From positions 124,001 to 188,000 of the forward strand of contig JANSXH010000010.1 of NCBI GenBank assembly GCA_024743055.1: DNA of 64,000 bases, written 5' to 3'. How positions within the stretch are numbered: position 1 is the first letter of the stretch; each line of letters opens with the position of its first letter. Below, piece by piece: positions 42,700-51,389 of this stretch. Under the pieces are notes generated by a model. It did not search any database. It saw nothing but the letters and a program-made list of their open reading frames with translations, and had not been told where the DNA came from. Source of the DNA: Pseudomonadota bacterium (GTDB taxonomy: Bacteria > Pseudomonadota > Alphaproteobacteria > Sneathiellales > Sneathiellaceae). Made by a program: the position numbers and the translations under genes.

Positions 42700-43164
42700 A
42701 TGACGGAAACGGATGTCAGCGGTCTGACCATGCTTGGGGCTGACGTTAAGCAGCCAAAAAGCCCTGAAGAAGCAGTATTGGAGAAAGTACCAAATGGGCA
42801 ATCGGATGTGGATTACGCCGTGCGATTTGTAGCACCGGAATTTACATCCCTCTGCCCGATGACGGGTCAACCGGATTTCGCCCATTTGGTAATTGACTAT
42901 GTACCGGATCAGTGGCTGGTGGAATCTAAGTCCCTAAAGCTTTTTTTGATGTCCTTTCGTAACCATGGCGCCTTTCATGAAGACTGCACGGTAATGATTG
43001 GTAAGCGGATCGTCGATCTGCTATCCCCCAGATGGTTGCGGATCGGTGGATACTGGTATCCAAGGGGCGGAATTCCTATAGATGTGTTTTGGCAGACTGG
43101 GGCGCCGTTAAAAGACGTGTGGGTTCCGGAACAAGATGTTGCGCCTTATCGCGGGCGTGGCTAG
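42700..43164 (+). CDS. queF: 7-cyano-7-deazaguanine reductase QueF
   Basis: A 154-residue protein of the unimodular (B. subtilis-type) QueF family. The catalytic Cys is C52 and the Asp D59 in LCPMTGQPD. The signature [16 protein letters not shown] (75-90) and the His-Glu pair (H93, E94) are intact. It reduces preQ0 to preQ1 with NADPH in queuosine synthesis for tRNA. It is translationally coupled to the deacetylase-like gene and overlaps the convergent cytidine deaminase gene by four bases (CTAG, 43161-43164). Confidence 0.93.
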   Translation: MTETDVSGLTMLGADVKQPKSPEEAVLEKVPNGQSDVDYAVRFVAPEFTSLCPMTGQPDFAHLVIDYVPDQWLVESKSLKLFLMSFRNHGAFHEDCTVMIGKRIVDLLSPRWLRIGGYWYPRGGIPIDVFWQTGAPLKDVWVPEQDVAPYRGRG

Positions 43165-43553
43165 AAATTAAAGCTGTCGGGAAGCAGATCCATAGCTTTG
43201 GTTGTTACCTCTCCTGTTTCTCCAGGATAGCGGACAATGGTTTCAGGGCTTGAAAACTCCATCAAGAACTGTCGGCAAGCCCCGCAAGGAGAGCAGGCAC
43301 CGGACTCGCCCGCTTCATTATGGTTTGTGATCACAACTTCCGTCAGTTTCATTTCTGGACCTTCTGCGGCAATTGCGGCGGTGATGGCATTGCGTTCGGC
43401 GCAGAGAGTGAGGCCGTAGGAGATATTTTCGACATTGCAGCCGGTATAGATGTTTCCTGCTTCAGTCAGGATAGCCGCACCCACTTTGAATTTGGAATAG
43501 GGGGAATAGGCCTTGGCCATGGTTGCTGTCGCTGCTGCTTTTAAGTCAGTCAT
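43161..43553 (-). CDS. cdd: Cytidine deaminase
   Basis: A 130-residue homotetrameric-type cytidine deaminase. Zinc is bound by Cys51, Cys90 and Cys93, with the catalytic glutamate E53 ([13 protein letters not shown] and [12 protein letters not shown]). It deaminates cytidine and deoxycytidine for pyrimidine salvage. The gene is followed 24 bases upstream on the same strand by the hydroxyproline dehydratase gene and may be co-transcribed with it, although no metabolic link is obvious. Confidence 0.94.
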   Translation of the reverse strand: MTDLKAAATATMAKAYSPYSKFKVGAAILTEAGNIYTGCNVENISYGLTLCAERNAITAAIAAEGPEMKLTEVVITNHNEAGESGACSPCGACRQFLMEFSSPETIVRYPGETGEVTTKAMDLLPDSFNF

Positions 43554-43577
43554 AATTGCCGTGTCCTAAATCTATGC

Positions 43578-44600
43578 TCACCGGAGCAGAAAACCGCCAG
43601 CAAGCGGATCATCTGCCTCCATGGAAAACTCCGCAGTTCCAGAGTAATATGCCTGACCGCCAACCTCAACCGTTATCGCTTTAAAGGGGCCGCAGGTCGT
43701 TTCTGAGGAAATCTTTACTTTGAAGATATCACCAGTAACGCTTTCGAAGAGACAGGCTTCTTCCGAGCCAATCTGCTTTCGAGCAGCTGCAACTGCCATT
43801 CGAGCCGTGACCCCAGAGCCAGTTGGACTGCGGTCCACTTGCTCATCTGCAAAGATGCAGATATTGGCGCTGGGGTCACCCTTAGTGCCGAGTGTCCCGT
43901 CGGTTAAAATAGTCCCGTAGAGGAAACCAAGCTCAGGCTCATCTGGATGAATTATTTCGAACTGTTCATTAATAGCATTGGAAATCTGACTGGCGGCTTG
44001 CAGCAGATCTCGGGTTCGGGTTTCTCTAACATCCAGCCCGATGGTGCTCGCATCGACTAGGCCGTAAAAAGCGCCGCCATAGCCGATGTCAATCTCTACT
44101 GGGCCATAGTTTCGGGTCTCCACGTACCGACCGAGGCTAAAAGCGAAGGCAGGTACGCTCTCGAACCTGACAGAGCCGGTCACGCCATTTTCTGTCTGTA
44201 CATAAGCCCGTACCAATCCACAGGGGCATTGAATATTAACAGGGGTTTCGCCATCCTGTTTGACCACCAATCCATAATCCAGGGCATAACGACCCAGAGC
44301 CATGATCGCATGGCCACACATGGTGCTGTATCCTTCATTATGCATGAAGATAACCGCCAGATCGGCTCTCGGATCATCGGGTGGTACCAGTAATGCGCCA
44401 TACATATCGCGGTGGCCCCGTGGTTCAAACATCAGGAATTTGCGAAAATGGTCGGCATAGTCTTTTAAATAAGTCCGCTTTTCGAGAAGTGTGCGTCCTT
44501 CTGGAACTGGAATGCCGTCTGTGACGATACGCAGGGGTTCACCGCCGGTATGCATCTCTACTGTATTAATGGTGCTGATCATTTTCTGGTCTGTGGTCAT
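43578..44600 (-). CDS. Trans-3-hydroxy-L-proline dehydratase (proline racemase family)
   Basis: A 340-residue protein of the proline racemase superfamily. The first catalytic position is a Cys (C95 in TMCGHAIMALG), but the second, which is Cys in racemases and 4-hydroxyproline epimerases, is Thr (T260 in DRSPTGSGVTARMA). The Cys/Thr pair is the known mark of trans-3-hydroxy-L-proline dehydratase, which gives pyrroline-2-carboxylate. Length fits the family. Its usual partner, a pyrroline-2-carboxylate reductase, is not in the window. Confidence 0.88.
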   Translation of the reverse strand: MTTDQKMISTINTVEMHTGGEPLRIVTDGIPVPEGRTLLEKRTYLKDYADHFRKFLMFEPRGHRDMYGALLVPPDDPRADLAVIFMHNEGYSTMCGHAIMALGRYALDYGLVVKQDGETPVNIQCPCGLVRAYVQTENGVTGSVRFESVPAFAFSLGRYVETRNYGPVEIDIGYGGAFYGLVDASTIGLDVRETRTRDLLQAASQISNAINEQFEIIHPDEPELGFLYGTILTDGTLGTKGDPSANICIFADEQVDRSPTGSGVTARMAVAAARKQIGSEEACLFESVTGDIFKVKISSETTCGPFKAITVEVGGQAYYSGTAEFSMEADDPLAGGFLLR

Positions 44601-44686
44601 GACGAAACCCCGAAACTTTGCCCTATCTTATCCGATACGCGTCAACAGACTTGACGGCAACCAGTAATTTTCCGATACCGGTGAGT

Positions 44687-45688
44687 ATGAGTGGAAAACA
44701 GGAAATTGAAGACTTCGATGTGGTGGGCGCGGCCGCAGAGTTGAAAAGTGGAGATCGTCGCGCGTTGGCACGTGCTATTACCCTGATTGAGTCTGTTCGA
44801 CCTAGTCATCGTGAAAACGCTCAGCAACTCATTACAGAAATCCTACCAGATACCGGCAACTCTATTCGAATAGGGATTTCAGGAACACCGGGAGTTGGAA
44901 AATCAACCTTTATTGAAGCTTTCGGGAAGTTTCTGACAGGACAGGGGCATCGGGTGGCCGTTTTAACCATTGACCCTTCCTCAAAAAGGACCGGCGGATC
45001 GATCCTTGGGGATAAGACCAGGATGGAAGAGCTTGTCCGGGATAAGAATGCCTTTATCAGGCCTTCTCCTTCAGGCGGATCACTGGGTGGGGTCGCTCGG
45101 CGCACGAGGGAGGCCATGCTTCTTTGCGAAGCGTCAGGATTTGATGTCATCCTTGTTGAAACCGTTGGGGTTGGCCAGTCTGAAACGACGGTAGCCGAGA
45201 TGGTGGATGTCTTCATGTTACTATTGGCACCTGCGGGAGGGGACGAACTGCAGGGAATCAAGCGTGGTGTCATGGAACTGGCGGATCTCATTGTCATAAA
45301 CAAGGCGGATGGGGAGCTTAAAGCAACTGCAATCCGTGCGGCAGCGGAGTATAAGGGAGCTGTCGGGTTGATGCGGCCAAAGAGTATCAATTGGCGACCT
45401 GAGGTTCTGATGATCTCGGCTCTTAAAAAGCAAGGCATTGAAGATCTTTGGGCTGCCATCGAACGTTACCGAGAAGCTAGATCTAAAGATAAAGAACTGG
45501 AGGCTCAACGCCGGGATCAGGCGATTGCCTGGATGTGGTCGGAACTTGATGATTCTCTGCTCAGCAGCTTTCGGCGGCATGAGGGTGTTGCCGTTCTTCT
45601 GCCTGAACTCGAACTGGCCGTTAAAAACCGGAAAATGGATCCGACAGCCGCTGCAGAACAGCTGTTAAAGGCGTTTTTGGAAAAATAG
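44687..45688 (+). CDS. meaB: Methylmalonyl-CoA mutase-associated GTPase MeaB
   Basis: From the ATG at 44687 the protein has 333 residues, the standard length for MeaB/ArgK; the earlier in-frame start at 44618 has no support. The P-loop is GTPGVGKST (66-74), followed by a switch region (TVGVGQSETTVAEMVDVFML) and the nucleotide-specificity motif NKAD. MeaB is the G-protein chaperone that loads intact adenosylcobalamin into methylmalonyl-CoA mutase and removes inactive cofactor. The mutase gene is in the same window but not in the same operon. Confidence 0.94.
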   Translation: MSGKQEIEDFDVVGAAAELKSGDRRALARAITLIESVRPSHRENAQQLITEILPDTGNSIRIGISGTPGVGKSTFIEAFGKFLTGQGHRVAVLTIDPSSKRTGGSILGDKTRMEELVRDKNAFIRPSPSGGSLGGVARRTREAMLLCEASGFDVILVETVGVGQSETTVAEMVDVFMLLLAPAGGDELQGIKRGVMELADLIVINKADGELKATAIRAAAEYKGAVGLMRPKSINWRPEVLMISALKKQGIEDLWAAIERYREARSKDKELEAQRRDQAIAWMWSELDDSLLSSFRRHEGVAVLLPELELAVKNRKMDPTAAAEQLLKAFLEK

Positions 45689-45729
45689 CCGGATCTGCCG
45701 GATAATCTGAGTTTTTTGGATTAAACTGC

Positions 45730-45758
45730 TTGACTGGCAGGAGCCTATTCCTTAAATA
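45730..45758 (+). promoter_or_regulatory. Promoter of rpmB
   Basis: TTGACT (45730-45735) and TAAATA (45753-45758) are separated by 17 bases, a good match to the housekeeping consensus. They lie between the meaB stop and the rpmB start. A transcript would begin near 45765. Confidence 0.65.
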
Positions 45759-45770
45759 CCGTCCTCACGT

Positions 45771-45798
45771 CCGGCGTTTTGCGCCGGCATTGTTTTTT
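45771..45798 (+). terminator. Hairpin with T-run in the rpmB leader
   Basis: Perfect six-base GC arms CCGGCG (45771-45776) and CGCCGG (45782-45787) with a five-base loop are followed by CATTG and six T residues, about 20 bases before the rpmB ATG. It may terminate meaB transcripts, act as an attenuator for rpmB transcripts that start just upstream, or both. Confidence 0.6.
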
Positions 45799-45818
45799 AT
45801 TGGTGAAAGAGGTTCACG

Positions 45819-46106
45819 ATGGCACGTCGTTGCGAATTGACAGGTAAGGGTGTACAGGCAGGCAACAATGTCAGCCACGCCAAAAACAGAACCCGTCGCC
45901 GTTTTCTGCCGAATGTTCACGAAGTACGCTTGATGTCTGAGTCATTGGGTCGGTCCTTCAGCATGAAAGTATCTGCTGCCGCTTTGCGGTCCGTTGAGCA
46001 TAATGGTGGTCTCGACAAGTTTCTGATGAAATCCAGTGACGCAGATCTTTCCTTACAGGCGCGTCGCGTCAAGCGGGACGTCAAGAAAGCGGTACAGGCT
46101 TCTTAA
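45819..46106 (+). CDS. rpmB: 50S ribosomal protein L28
   Basis: A 95-residue ribosomal protein of the alphaproteobacterial long L28 form. The N-terminal [20 protein letters not shown] and the basic [15 protein letters not shown] region are characteristic. It is a late-assembly component of the large subunit. An AGAGG ribosome binding site precedes the ATG, a consensus promoter and a hairpin lie upstream, and a strong terminator follows, so it is a single-gene unit. Confidence 0.96.
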   Translation: MARRCELTGKGVQAGNNVSHAKNRTRRRFLPNVHEVRLMSESLGRSFSMKVSAAALRSVEHNGGLDKFLMKSSDADLSLQARRVKRDVKKAVQAS

Positions 46107-46142
46107 AAAATCCATGGCAGACTCCGGTCGCCGTTGAATAGC

Positions 46143-46176
46143 AAAGGATGAAGAGAAATCTTCATCCTTTTTTTTA
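46143..46176 (+). terminator. Rho-independent terminator of rpmB
   Basis: Perfect 12-base arms AAAGGATGAAGA (46143-46154) and TCTTCATCCTTT (46159-46170) enclose a GAAA tetraloop and run into eight T residues. It follows rpmB by 37 bases and is the strongest terminator in the window. Confidence 0.92.
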
Positions 46177-46254
46177 TGCTTTTGTTGTCAAACTGTCATC
46201 AATCCCTATTTCTATTGTCATATCAGGTAGAGGTATTCACAAGGGAGTTGAAAG

Positions 46255-47022
46255 ATGTTTGCAAGAAGAGATGTTGTTAAAGGGGCTGCGGCGCTGCCAC
46301 TGGCCGCTGTACTAGCTGATCCAGTTCTGGCAGCTGCCGCAGCTGCGAGTGCACAGACGGCAGTCACAAAACTGTCCAACGGCAAGGAGATAACGGCTTC
46401 AGTGGTATTGCCTGAGGTCACTCCGGCACCGGCGATCCTGCTAATACATGAGTGGTGGGGCCTAAATGATCAGATTAAAGCTGTGGGTGTGGAGCTTGCA
46501 AAGGCTGGGTATGTGACTGTGTCCGTTGATCTTTATGATGGCAAGGTCGGGACCACGCCTGACGAAGCTCGCAGTTTCATGCAGGCAGTTGATCCTGCCG
46601 AAGCTACGGAAACACTGGAAGTCTGGGCAAATTGGGCCCGAAATCATGAAAAAACGACAGATAAGCTCGGCACCATCGGCTGGTGCTTTGGTGGCGGTTG
46701 GTCCTTGAATGCGTCAATTGCGACGCCCGTCGATGCGACCATTGTCTATTATGGCAATGTAGCCAAGAAAGCGGACCAGCTAAGTTCCCTGGTCGGACCG
46801 GTTATGGGTCATTTCGCAACCAAGGACCAATGGATCAACCAGGCTATGGTCGATGGCTTTGTCGAGCAAATGAAACTGGCCGAGGAGCCAGATCCAGAAG
46901 TCTTCTGGTACGAAGCAGATCATGCTTTCGCCAACCCATCCAGTGGCCGCTATGACAAGGCGGATGCACAGCTGGCCTGGTCTCGCAGCATGGAATTTTT
47001 TGACAAAAACCTGAAGGGTTAA
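46255..47022 (+). CDS. Dienelactone hydrolase family protein, exported
   Basis: A 255-residue alpha/beta hydrolase of the dienelactone hydrolase family. The triad is C144 (IGWCFGGG), D191 (FATKDQW) and H223 (EADHAFANP). Unlike cytoplasmic members it starts with RRDVVKGAAALPLAAVL followed by a small-residue stretch, which looks like a Tat signal (twin Arg plus Lys), so the enzyme is probably exported folded. Substrate unknown. It converges on cobT with a seven-base gap. Confidence 0.87.
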   Translation: MFARRDVVKGAAALPLAAVLADPVLAAAAAASAQTAVTKLSNGKEITASVVLPEVTPAPAILLIHEWWGLNDQIKAVGVELAKAGYVTVSVDLYDGKVGTTPDEARSFMQAVDPAEATETLEVWANWARNHEKTTDKLGTIGWCFGGGWSLNASIATPVDATIVYYGNVAKKADQLSSLVGPVMGHFATKDQWINQAMVDGFVEQMKLAEEPDPEVFWYEADHAFANPSSGRYDKADAQLAWSRSMEFFDKNLKG

Positions 47023-47029
47023 GGGCGCG

Positions 47030-48898
47030 CTACCAGCGTTCAGCCTTGCTACGGCGCGGGCCTTTGTTCTCGTCGAACAAATCTGCAAGTTGTTCCATCA
47101 TCACGCCACCCAGTTGTTCGGCGTCGATGATGGTGACAGCCTGCTGGTAATATCGGGTCACGTCATGGCCAATACCAATAGCAATTAGTTCCACAGCAGA
47201 TCGGGTCTCGATCCAATGGATAACGTCGCGCAAATGACGGTCTAGATAATTGCCAGGATTAACAGACAAGGTACTGTCATCTACCGGTGCGCCATCGGAG
47301 ATCACCATCAAGATGCGACGTTGCTCCGGGCGTCCAAGAAGGCGATTATGAGCCCAGAGCAGGCCTTCCCCGTCTATGTTTTCTTTGAGAAGCCCCTCGC
47401 GCAGCATCAGTCCAAGGGATTGACGCGCTCGCCTGTACGGGTAATCAGCAGATTTATAAACGATATGGCGCAGGTCGTTCAATCTGCCCGGGTTGGCCTC
47501 TTTACCTTGTTCCAACCATTTCTCGCGGGATTGACCACCTTTCCAGGCGCGTGTTGTGAAGCCAAGGATCTCAACCTTGACCGAGCAACGTTCCAAGGTG
47601 CGGGCGAGCACATCGGCACACATGGCAGCCACTGAAATAGGCCTTCCGCGCATGGAACCAGAGTTATCAATTAACAATGTTACGACAGTATCGCGGAAAT
47701 CAGTATCTTGCTCAACTTTGAAGGAGAGAGGCAGCAGCGGGTCCACGACCACTCGAGACAGCCTCGCCGCATCGAGAATGCCTTCTTCGAGATCAAATTC
47801 CCAGGACCGGTTCTGCTGAGCCAAAAGTTTTCTTTGCAGACGATTGGCGAGCTTGCTGATCAGGCTATGAAGGTTTGTCATTTGCTGATCTAGCTGTTGC
47901 CGCAGGCGCGATAGCTCCTCGGGCTCGCATAAGTCGGATGCGGAAATTACTTCATCAAAATCGGTTGTAAAGGCTTTATAGGGCGCCGCGTCTGGTGAAT
48001 TCCTGAAATCGTCCGGATAGACAGGACGTCGATCGCGACCAGCTTCCTCACCGGCGCTTTCAGCATCCATATCGGCGCTCTCACCGCTTTCCGTTTCGGT
48101 GCCTTCTTCCCCTGCGCCTTCCTGGCTATCGGCATCTTCGGCAGCACTGGCATCCTGGGCCTCATCATCCCCGTCGGCGCCGCTGCTTTCAGCATCAGGC
48201 TCTTGTTCGCCGTCGTCGCCATCGGCGTTATCCTCATCATCGGACATAGTCCCTTCGGCCTCATCCAGCAGATCCAGATCCTGCATGAGTTTCCGAGCAG
48301 CCGTCGCGAATTCCTCCTGACTTGCAAGCTTGTCTAGTAGCTCATCAAAATCATCACCGCTTTTTTTATCAATTTCCGCTCGCCATAAATCGACCATTCC
48401 TTTTGCGCTTTCAGGAATAGGAATATTGGCAAGCTTCTCGCGGGCAATCAGGCCAAGGACGTCGGCAATCGGCGCTTCAGATTTTTCATAAATCCGTTCG
48501 AAGCCATTTTCCTTGCAATGGGTATCAAGGCGGTTGAAGAGATTATCCGCCACGCCCTTCATTCGGTTTGCGCCGATGGCTTCAACACGAGCTTGTTCGA
48601 TTGCCTCAAACACTGCCTTTGCGTCTCCCGCTTGCGGACACATCCGGGCATGAAGACCCACATCGTGATAACGCTTCCGAAGCGCAAGACTGTCTGAAAG
48701 GCCTCTGACTTTCTGCACATCTTCAAGTGGCAGGTCTTTTGCTGGATTAGGTAGCCGTGCCCGATTGGACGTGATGCCGACGGCATCATTCCCGTAGGTA
48801 ACTTCCAGCTCCTTCTCGCGGGACATCGCGCGCATCGTCGCCGTTACGGCACGCTTGAACGGCTCAGCAGGGGCTTCCTTGTTTTTAGTCAAGGCCAC
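47030..48898 (-). CDS. cobT: Aerobic cobaltochelatase subunit CobT
   Basis: A 622-residue protein starting at a GTG at 48898. It has an N-terminal conserved region, a long very acidic middle (about 215-300, mostly Asp/Glu) and a C-terminal VWA-type domain with the metal-binding DNSGSMRG motif. CobT works with the AAA+ protein CobS to drive cobalt insertion by CobN in aerobic cobalamin synthesis. The gene follows cobS directly (five-base gap). The cobN gene is not in this window. Confidence 0.95.
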   Translation of the reverse strand: MALTKNKEAPAEPFKRAVTATMRAMSREKELEVTYGNDAVGITSNRARLPNPAKDLPLEDVQKVRGLSDSLALRKRYHDVGLHARMCPQAGDAKAVFEAIEQARVEAIGANRMKGVADNLFNRLDTHCKENGFERIYEKSEAPIADVLGLIAREKLANIPIPESAKGMVDLWRAEIDKKSGDDFDELLDKLASQEEFATAARKLMQDLDLLDEAEGTMSDDEDNADGDDGEQEPDAESSGADGDDEAQDASAAEDADSQEGAGEEGTETESGESADMDAESAGEEAGRDRRPVYPDDFRNSPDAAPYKAFTTDFDEVISASDLCEPEELSRLRQQLDQQMTNLHSLISKLANRLQRKLLAQQNRSWEFDLEEGILDAARLSRVVVDPLLPLSFKVEQDTDFRDTVVTLLIDNSGSMRGRPISVAAMCADVLARTLERCSVKVEILGFTTRAWKGGQSREKWLEQGKEANPGRLNDLRHIVYKSADYPYRRARQSLGLMLREGLLKENIDGEGLLWAHNRLLGRPEQRRILMVISDGAPVDDSTLSVNPGNYLDRHLRDVIHWIETRSAVELIAIGIGHDVTRYYQQAVTIIDAEQLGGVMMEQLADLFDENKGPRRSKAERW

Positions 48899-48903
48899 AG
48901 TCG

Positions 48904-49911
48904 TTAGCCGCCAACGATACTTGCCGCTGATTCGGGCAATTCTTCACCAAAGCTCCGCTGATAATATTCAGCAACCACTGGCCGTTCCATTTCATCACAT
49001 TTATTGAGAAATGTGACCCGGAAAGCGAATCCGATATCCCCAAAGATCTGGGCATTCTCTGCCCAGGTGATGACTGTTCGGGGGCTCATCACCGTTGAAA
49101 TATCACCTGCAATGAAGCCGGAACGGCTAAGCTCTGCACAAGCAATCATTGCCCGAACCGTGCTGCGCCCGTCTTCATTGTCATACCCAGGAAGTTTGGA
49201 GAGGACAATTTCGTTCTCTGTCTCTTCAGGCAGATAGTTCAAGGTTGTTACAATGTTCCAGCGGTCCATCTGACCCTGGTTGAGCTGTTGAGTGCCGTGA
49301 TACAAGCCCGTTGTATCACCGAGGCCCACAGTATTCGTCGTTGCAAACATACGAAAGGCTGGATGTGGTCGGATGACCCGGTTTTGATCGAGCAATGTTA
49401 GCTTGCCTTCAACCTCCAAAACCCGCTGAATCACAAACATGACATCCGGACGGCCAGCATCATACTCATCGAAAACAATAGCTGTTGGGGACTGCAATGC
49501 CCAGGGCAGGATGCCTTCCCGGAATTCCGTAATTTGCTTGCCGTCACGTAGGACAATAGCGTCCTTACCGACCAAGTCTATTCGAGAGATATGACTGTCC
49601 AGGTTGACCCGGACACAAGGCCAGTTCAGCCGTGCTGCCACCTGTTCGATATGGGTGGATTTTCCGGTGCCGTGATATCCTTGAACCATGACCCGACGGT
49701 TAAAAGCGAAGCCCGCGAGAATTGCCATGGTCGTATCATGGTCAAAAACATATGAAGTATCGAGATCAGGAACGCGTTCCGTCGCCAGGCTGAAAGCCGG
49801 GACCTCTAAATCACTGTCAATTTTAAAAACCTCACGAACAGATACTTTTGTATCGGGAAGGTTTATTTCTAGGTCCGGAGCTTTTCCGGCGAGTTCTAAG
49901 GACGTCATCAC
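48904..49911 (-). CDS. cobS: Aerobic cobaltochelatase subunit CobS (AAA+ ATPase)
   Basis: A 335-residue AAA+ MoxR-like ATPase. Walker A is [16 protein letters not shown] and Walker B is [16 protein letters not shown], and the sensor I region includes [18 protein letters not shown], a CobS hallmark. It powers cobalt insertion into hydrogenobyrinic acid a,c-diamide together with CobT and CobN. Order cobS then cobT, downstream of a J-domain gene and divergent bolA, is a conserved alphaproteobacterial arrangement. Confidence 0.95.
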   Translation of the reverse strand: MMTSLELAGKAPDLEINLPDTKVSVREVFKIDSDLEVPAFSLATERVPDLDTSYVFDHDTTMAILAGFAFNRRVMVQGYHGTGKSTHIEQVAARLNWPCVRVNLDSHISRIDLVGKDAIVLRDGKQITEFREGILPWALQSPTAIVFDEYDAGRPDVMFVIQRVLEVEGKLTLLDQNRVIRPHPAFRMFATTNTVGLGDTTGLYHGTQQLNQGQMDRWNIVTTLNYLPEETENEIVLSKLPGYDNEDGRSTVRAMIACAELSRSGFIAGDISTVMSPRTVITWAENAQIFGDIGFAFRVTFLNKCDEMERPVVAEYYQRSFGEELPESAASIVGG

Positions 49912-49957
49912 TCACTATTCCGTGTCACGAATTATTGCTATTTTTCTGCGCTTTGAC

Positions 49958-50545
49958 CTACGAGTTAGCGCAAGATCGCAGATGTGTATAGGCCTGATTA
50001 ATGTTTTTTAGTATTTCTTCGGCCTTTTTGTCACCCCCACGTATATCCGGGTGGTATTTTTTGGCAAGCTCATTATGCCGTCTTTTGATTTCCTGTAGGC
50101 TGCATCCAGGTTCCAAATTGAGGACAGCCAAGGCGTCCAGCTCCTTCTGGTCGACAGTCGGCTTAGCTCCCTGGCCATTGGACTCGGACTGATAATCACC
50201 TCCCATATCACGCTGGAAATCAAAGGGATCATCATAGTTGAAATGCTGGCGCGGTTTCGCTGTCCGCGACCCCATCTTCCAGGTTGGTCTATGACCTGTA
50301 ATGTCCTCGTCCTTGTAACGAAGAACCTCATCATCAGACATGCCATCAAAAAAGTTCCAGGACTTATTGAATTCCCGAACGTGGTTTAGGCAAAACCATT
50401 GGTAATCCTCGGGATCCCCGCGATCCAGCATGCGGGATTTAGGGGCACGAAACTCACCGGGTTCGTGGCAATCCTGATGGTCACACTGCCGTAGCGAAGT
50501 GTTGAGGCCTTCGGTTCTATCATTTGAAAAATTTCGTCTGCTCAT
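49958..50545 (-). CDS. J-domain protein with N-terminal Cys/His region
   Basis: A 195-residue protein with a C-terminal J domain (about 135-190) that includes the HPD motif (165-167, KKYHPDIRG), which stimulates DnaK. The N-terminal part has a Cys/His set (C21, C26, C52, H55) that could bind zinc, and an aromatic region (NKSWNFFDGMSDDEVLRYKD). This architecture is well conserved in Alphaproteobacteria, usually beside cobS and bolA; its client is unknown. It is upstream of cobS on the same strand. Confidence 0.9.
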   Translation of the reverse strand: MSRRNFSNDRTEGLNTSLRQCDHQDCHEPGEFRAPKSRMLDRGDPEDYQWFCLNHVREFNKSWNFFDGMSDDEVLRYKDEDITGHRPTWKMGSRTAKPRQHFNYDDPFDFQRDMGGDYQSESNGQGAKPTVDQKELDALAVLNLEPGCSLQEIKRRHNELAKKYHPDIRGGDKKAEEILKNINQAYTHLRSCANS

Positions 50546-50724
50546 CTCTATATTATGGTCGGCGGTCGGTTAAGTGGCAAGGATTCCGCAACAAATAAAT
50601 TGATTGTGACACTCATATGGTTAAATAGGCAACAGGCACCAGTGAGGGGAAAATGTCAGGTACTGATCCCATTACCCTAAACCTAAATAACATTCCTCCA
50701 CTCCTGTATCAGGAAAGGATAAAG

Positions 50725-50991
50725 ATGAAAGTAGCAAAGATAATTGAGGAAAAGCTTAACGACGCTTTTTCACCAGCCAAACTTACTGTAATTGACGAAT
50801 CGCATCTTCACGCGGGTCATGCAGGTGCTAGACCAGAAGGTGAAAGCCATTTCAGGGTCGAGATTGTTTCCAATAGTTTTGAAGGCATGTCTCGGGTTGC
50901 CCAACAACGGGAAGTATACCAGGTTTTAGCCCAGGAAATGGCTTCTGACATTCATGCTCTCGCATTAGATATCAAATCGTCCGAAGGTTAA
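50725..50991 (+). CDS. bolA: BolA family protein
   Basis: From the ATG at 50725 the protein has 88 residues and matches the family from its first residue (KVAKIIEEKLNDAF). An AAGGA tract lies 8 bases upstream. A longer frame from 50653 with its own GAGGGG site would add 24 residues, so the start is not certain. The signature VIDESHLHAGHAGARPEGES with conserved His residues is intact. BolA proteins bind [2Fe-2S] clusters with monothiol glutaredoxins and affect iron and cell-shape regulation. It is divergent from the J-domain gene. Confidence 0.92.
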   Translation: MKVAKIIEEKLNDAFSPAKLTVIDESHLHAGHAGARPEGESHFRVEIVSNSFEGMSRVAQQREVYQVLAQEMASDIHALALDIKSSEG

Positions 50992-51048
50992 TTGCAACTT
51001 TAAGCTGCAGTATTACAATATAATAAAATTCCTTTATTGACCAAAAAA

Positions 51049-51125
51049 GGCTGTCTCCTATATGCACTTTATTCGTTAGTAATTTGTATATATACAACCT
51101 ATAAGATTGTCCAAGGGAGACAGCC
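51049..51125 (+). promoter_or_regulatory. Leader with long inverted repeat and nested palindrome
   Basis: GGCTGTCTCC (51049-51058) and GGAGACAGCC (51116-51125) are perfect 10-base complements, 57 bases apart. The right arm contains the ribosome binding site and ends directly before the ATG at 51126. Between them is the perfect 14-base palindrome TTGTATATATACAA (51084-51097). A transcript that includes both arms could hide its ribosome binding site; the palindrome could be an operator. Confidence 0.55.
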
Positions 51126-51389
51126 ATGCTTTCCATCGAACACCAAACACTTATCAATAAAAATATTTCTCTGGTAAATCCTGATACCGGCGAAAAACAT
51201 CGCACAAGCATCAGACTTGAAGAAATCGAATGGTCTGCGTTAAAGGAAATCTGTCGTCAAAGAGGTATGTCACTTAATGAGTTTTGTAGTGCAGCTGACA
51301 AAGATATGCAGCGGCGAGAACACTCAAGAACTTCGAGAATCCGGACCGCCATTTTGGACCACTATTTTCGACAGGTACTGAGAAACTAA
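51126..51389 (+). CDS. Ribbon-helix-helix domain protein
   Basis: An 87-residue protein with a ribbon-helix-helix core (HRTSIRLEEIEWSALKEICR, then GMSLNEFCSAADKD and SRIRTAILDHYFRQ). This matches the RHH_4 group common in Alphaproteobacteria, thought to be small DNA-binding or chromosome-associated proteins. The basic Arg residues near the strand suit DNA contact. It has an unusual folded leader, and its stop overlaps that of the convergent AEC transporter gene (CTAA, 51386-51389). Confidence 0.85.
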   Translation: MLSIEHQTLINKNISLVNPDTGEKHRTSIRLEEIEWSALKEICRQRGMSLNEFCSAADKDMQRREHSRTSRIRTAILDHYFRQVLRN

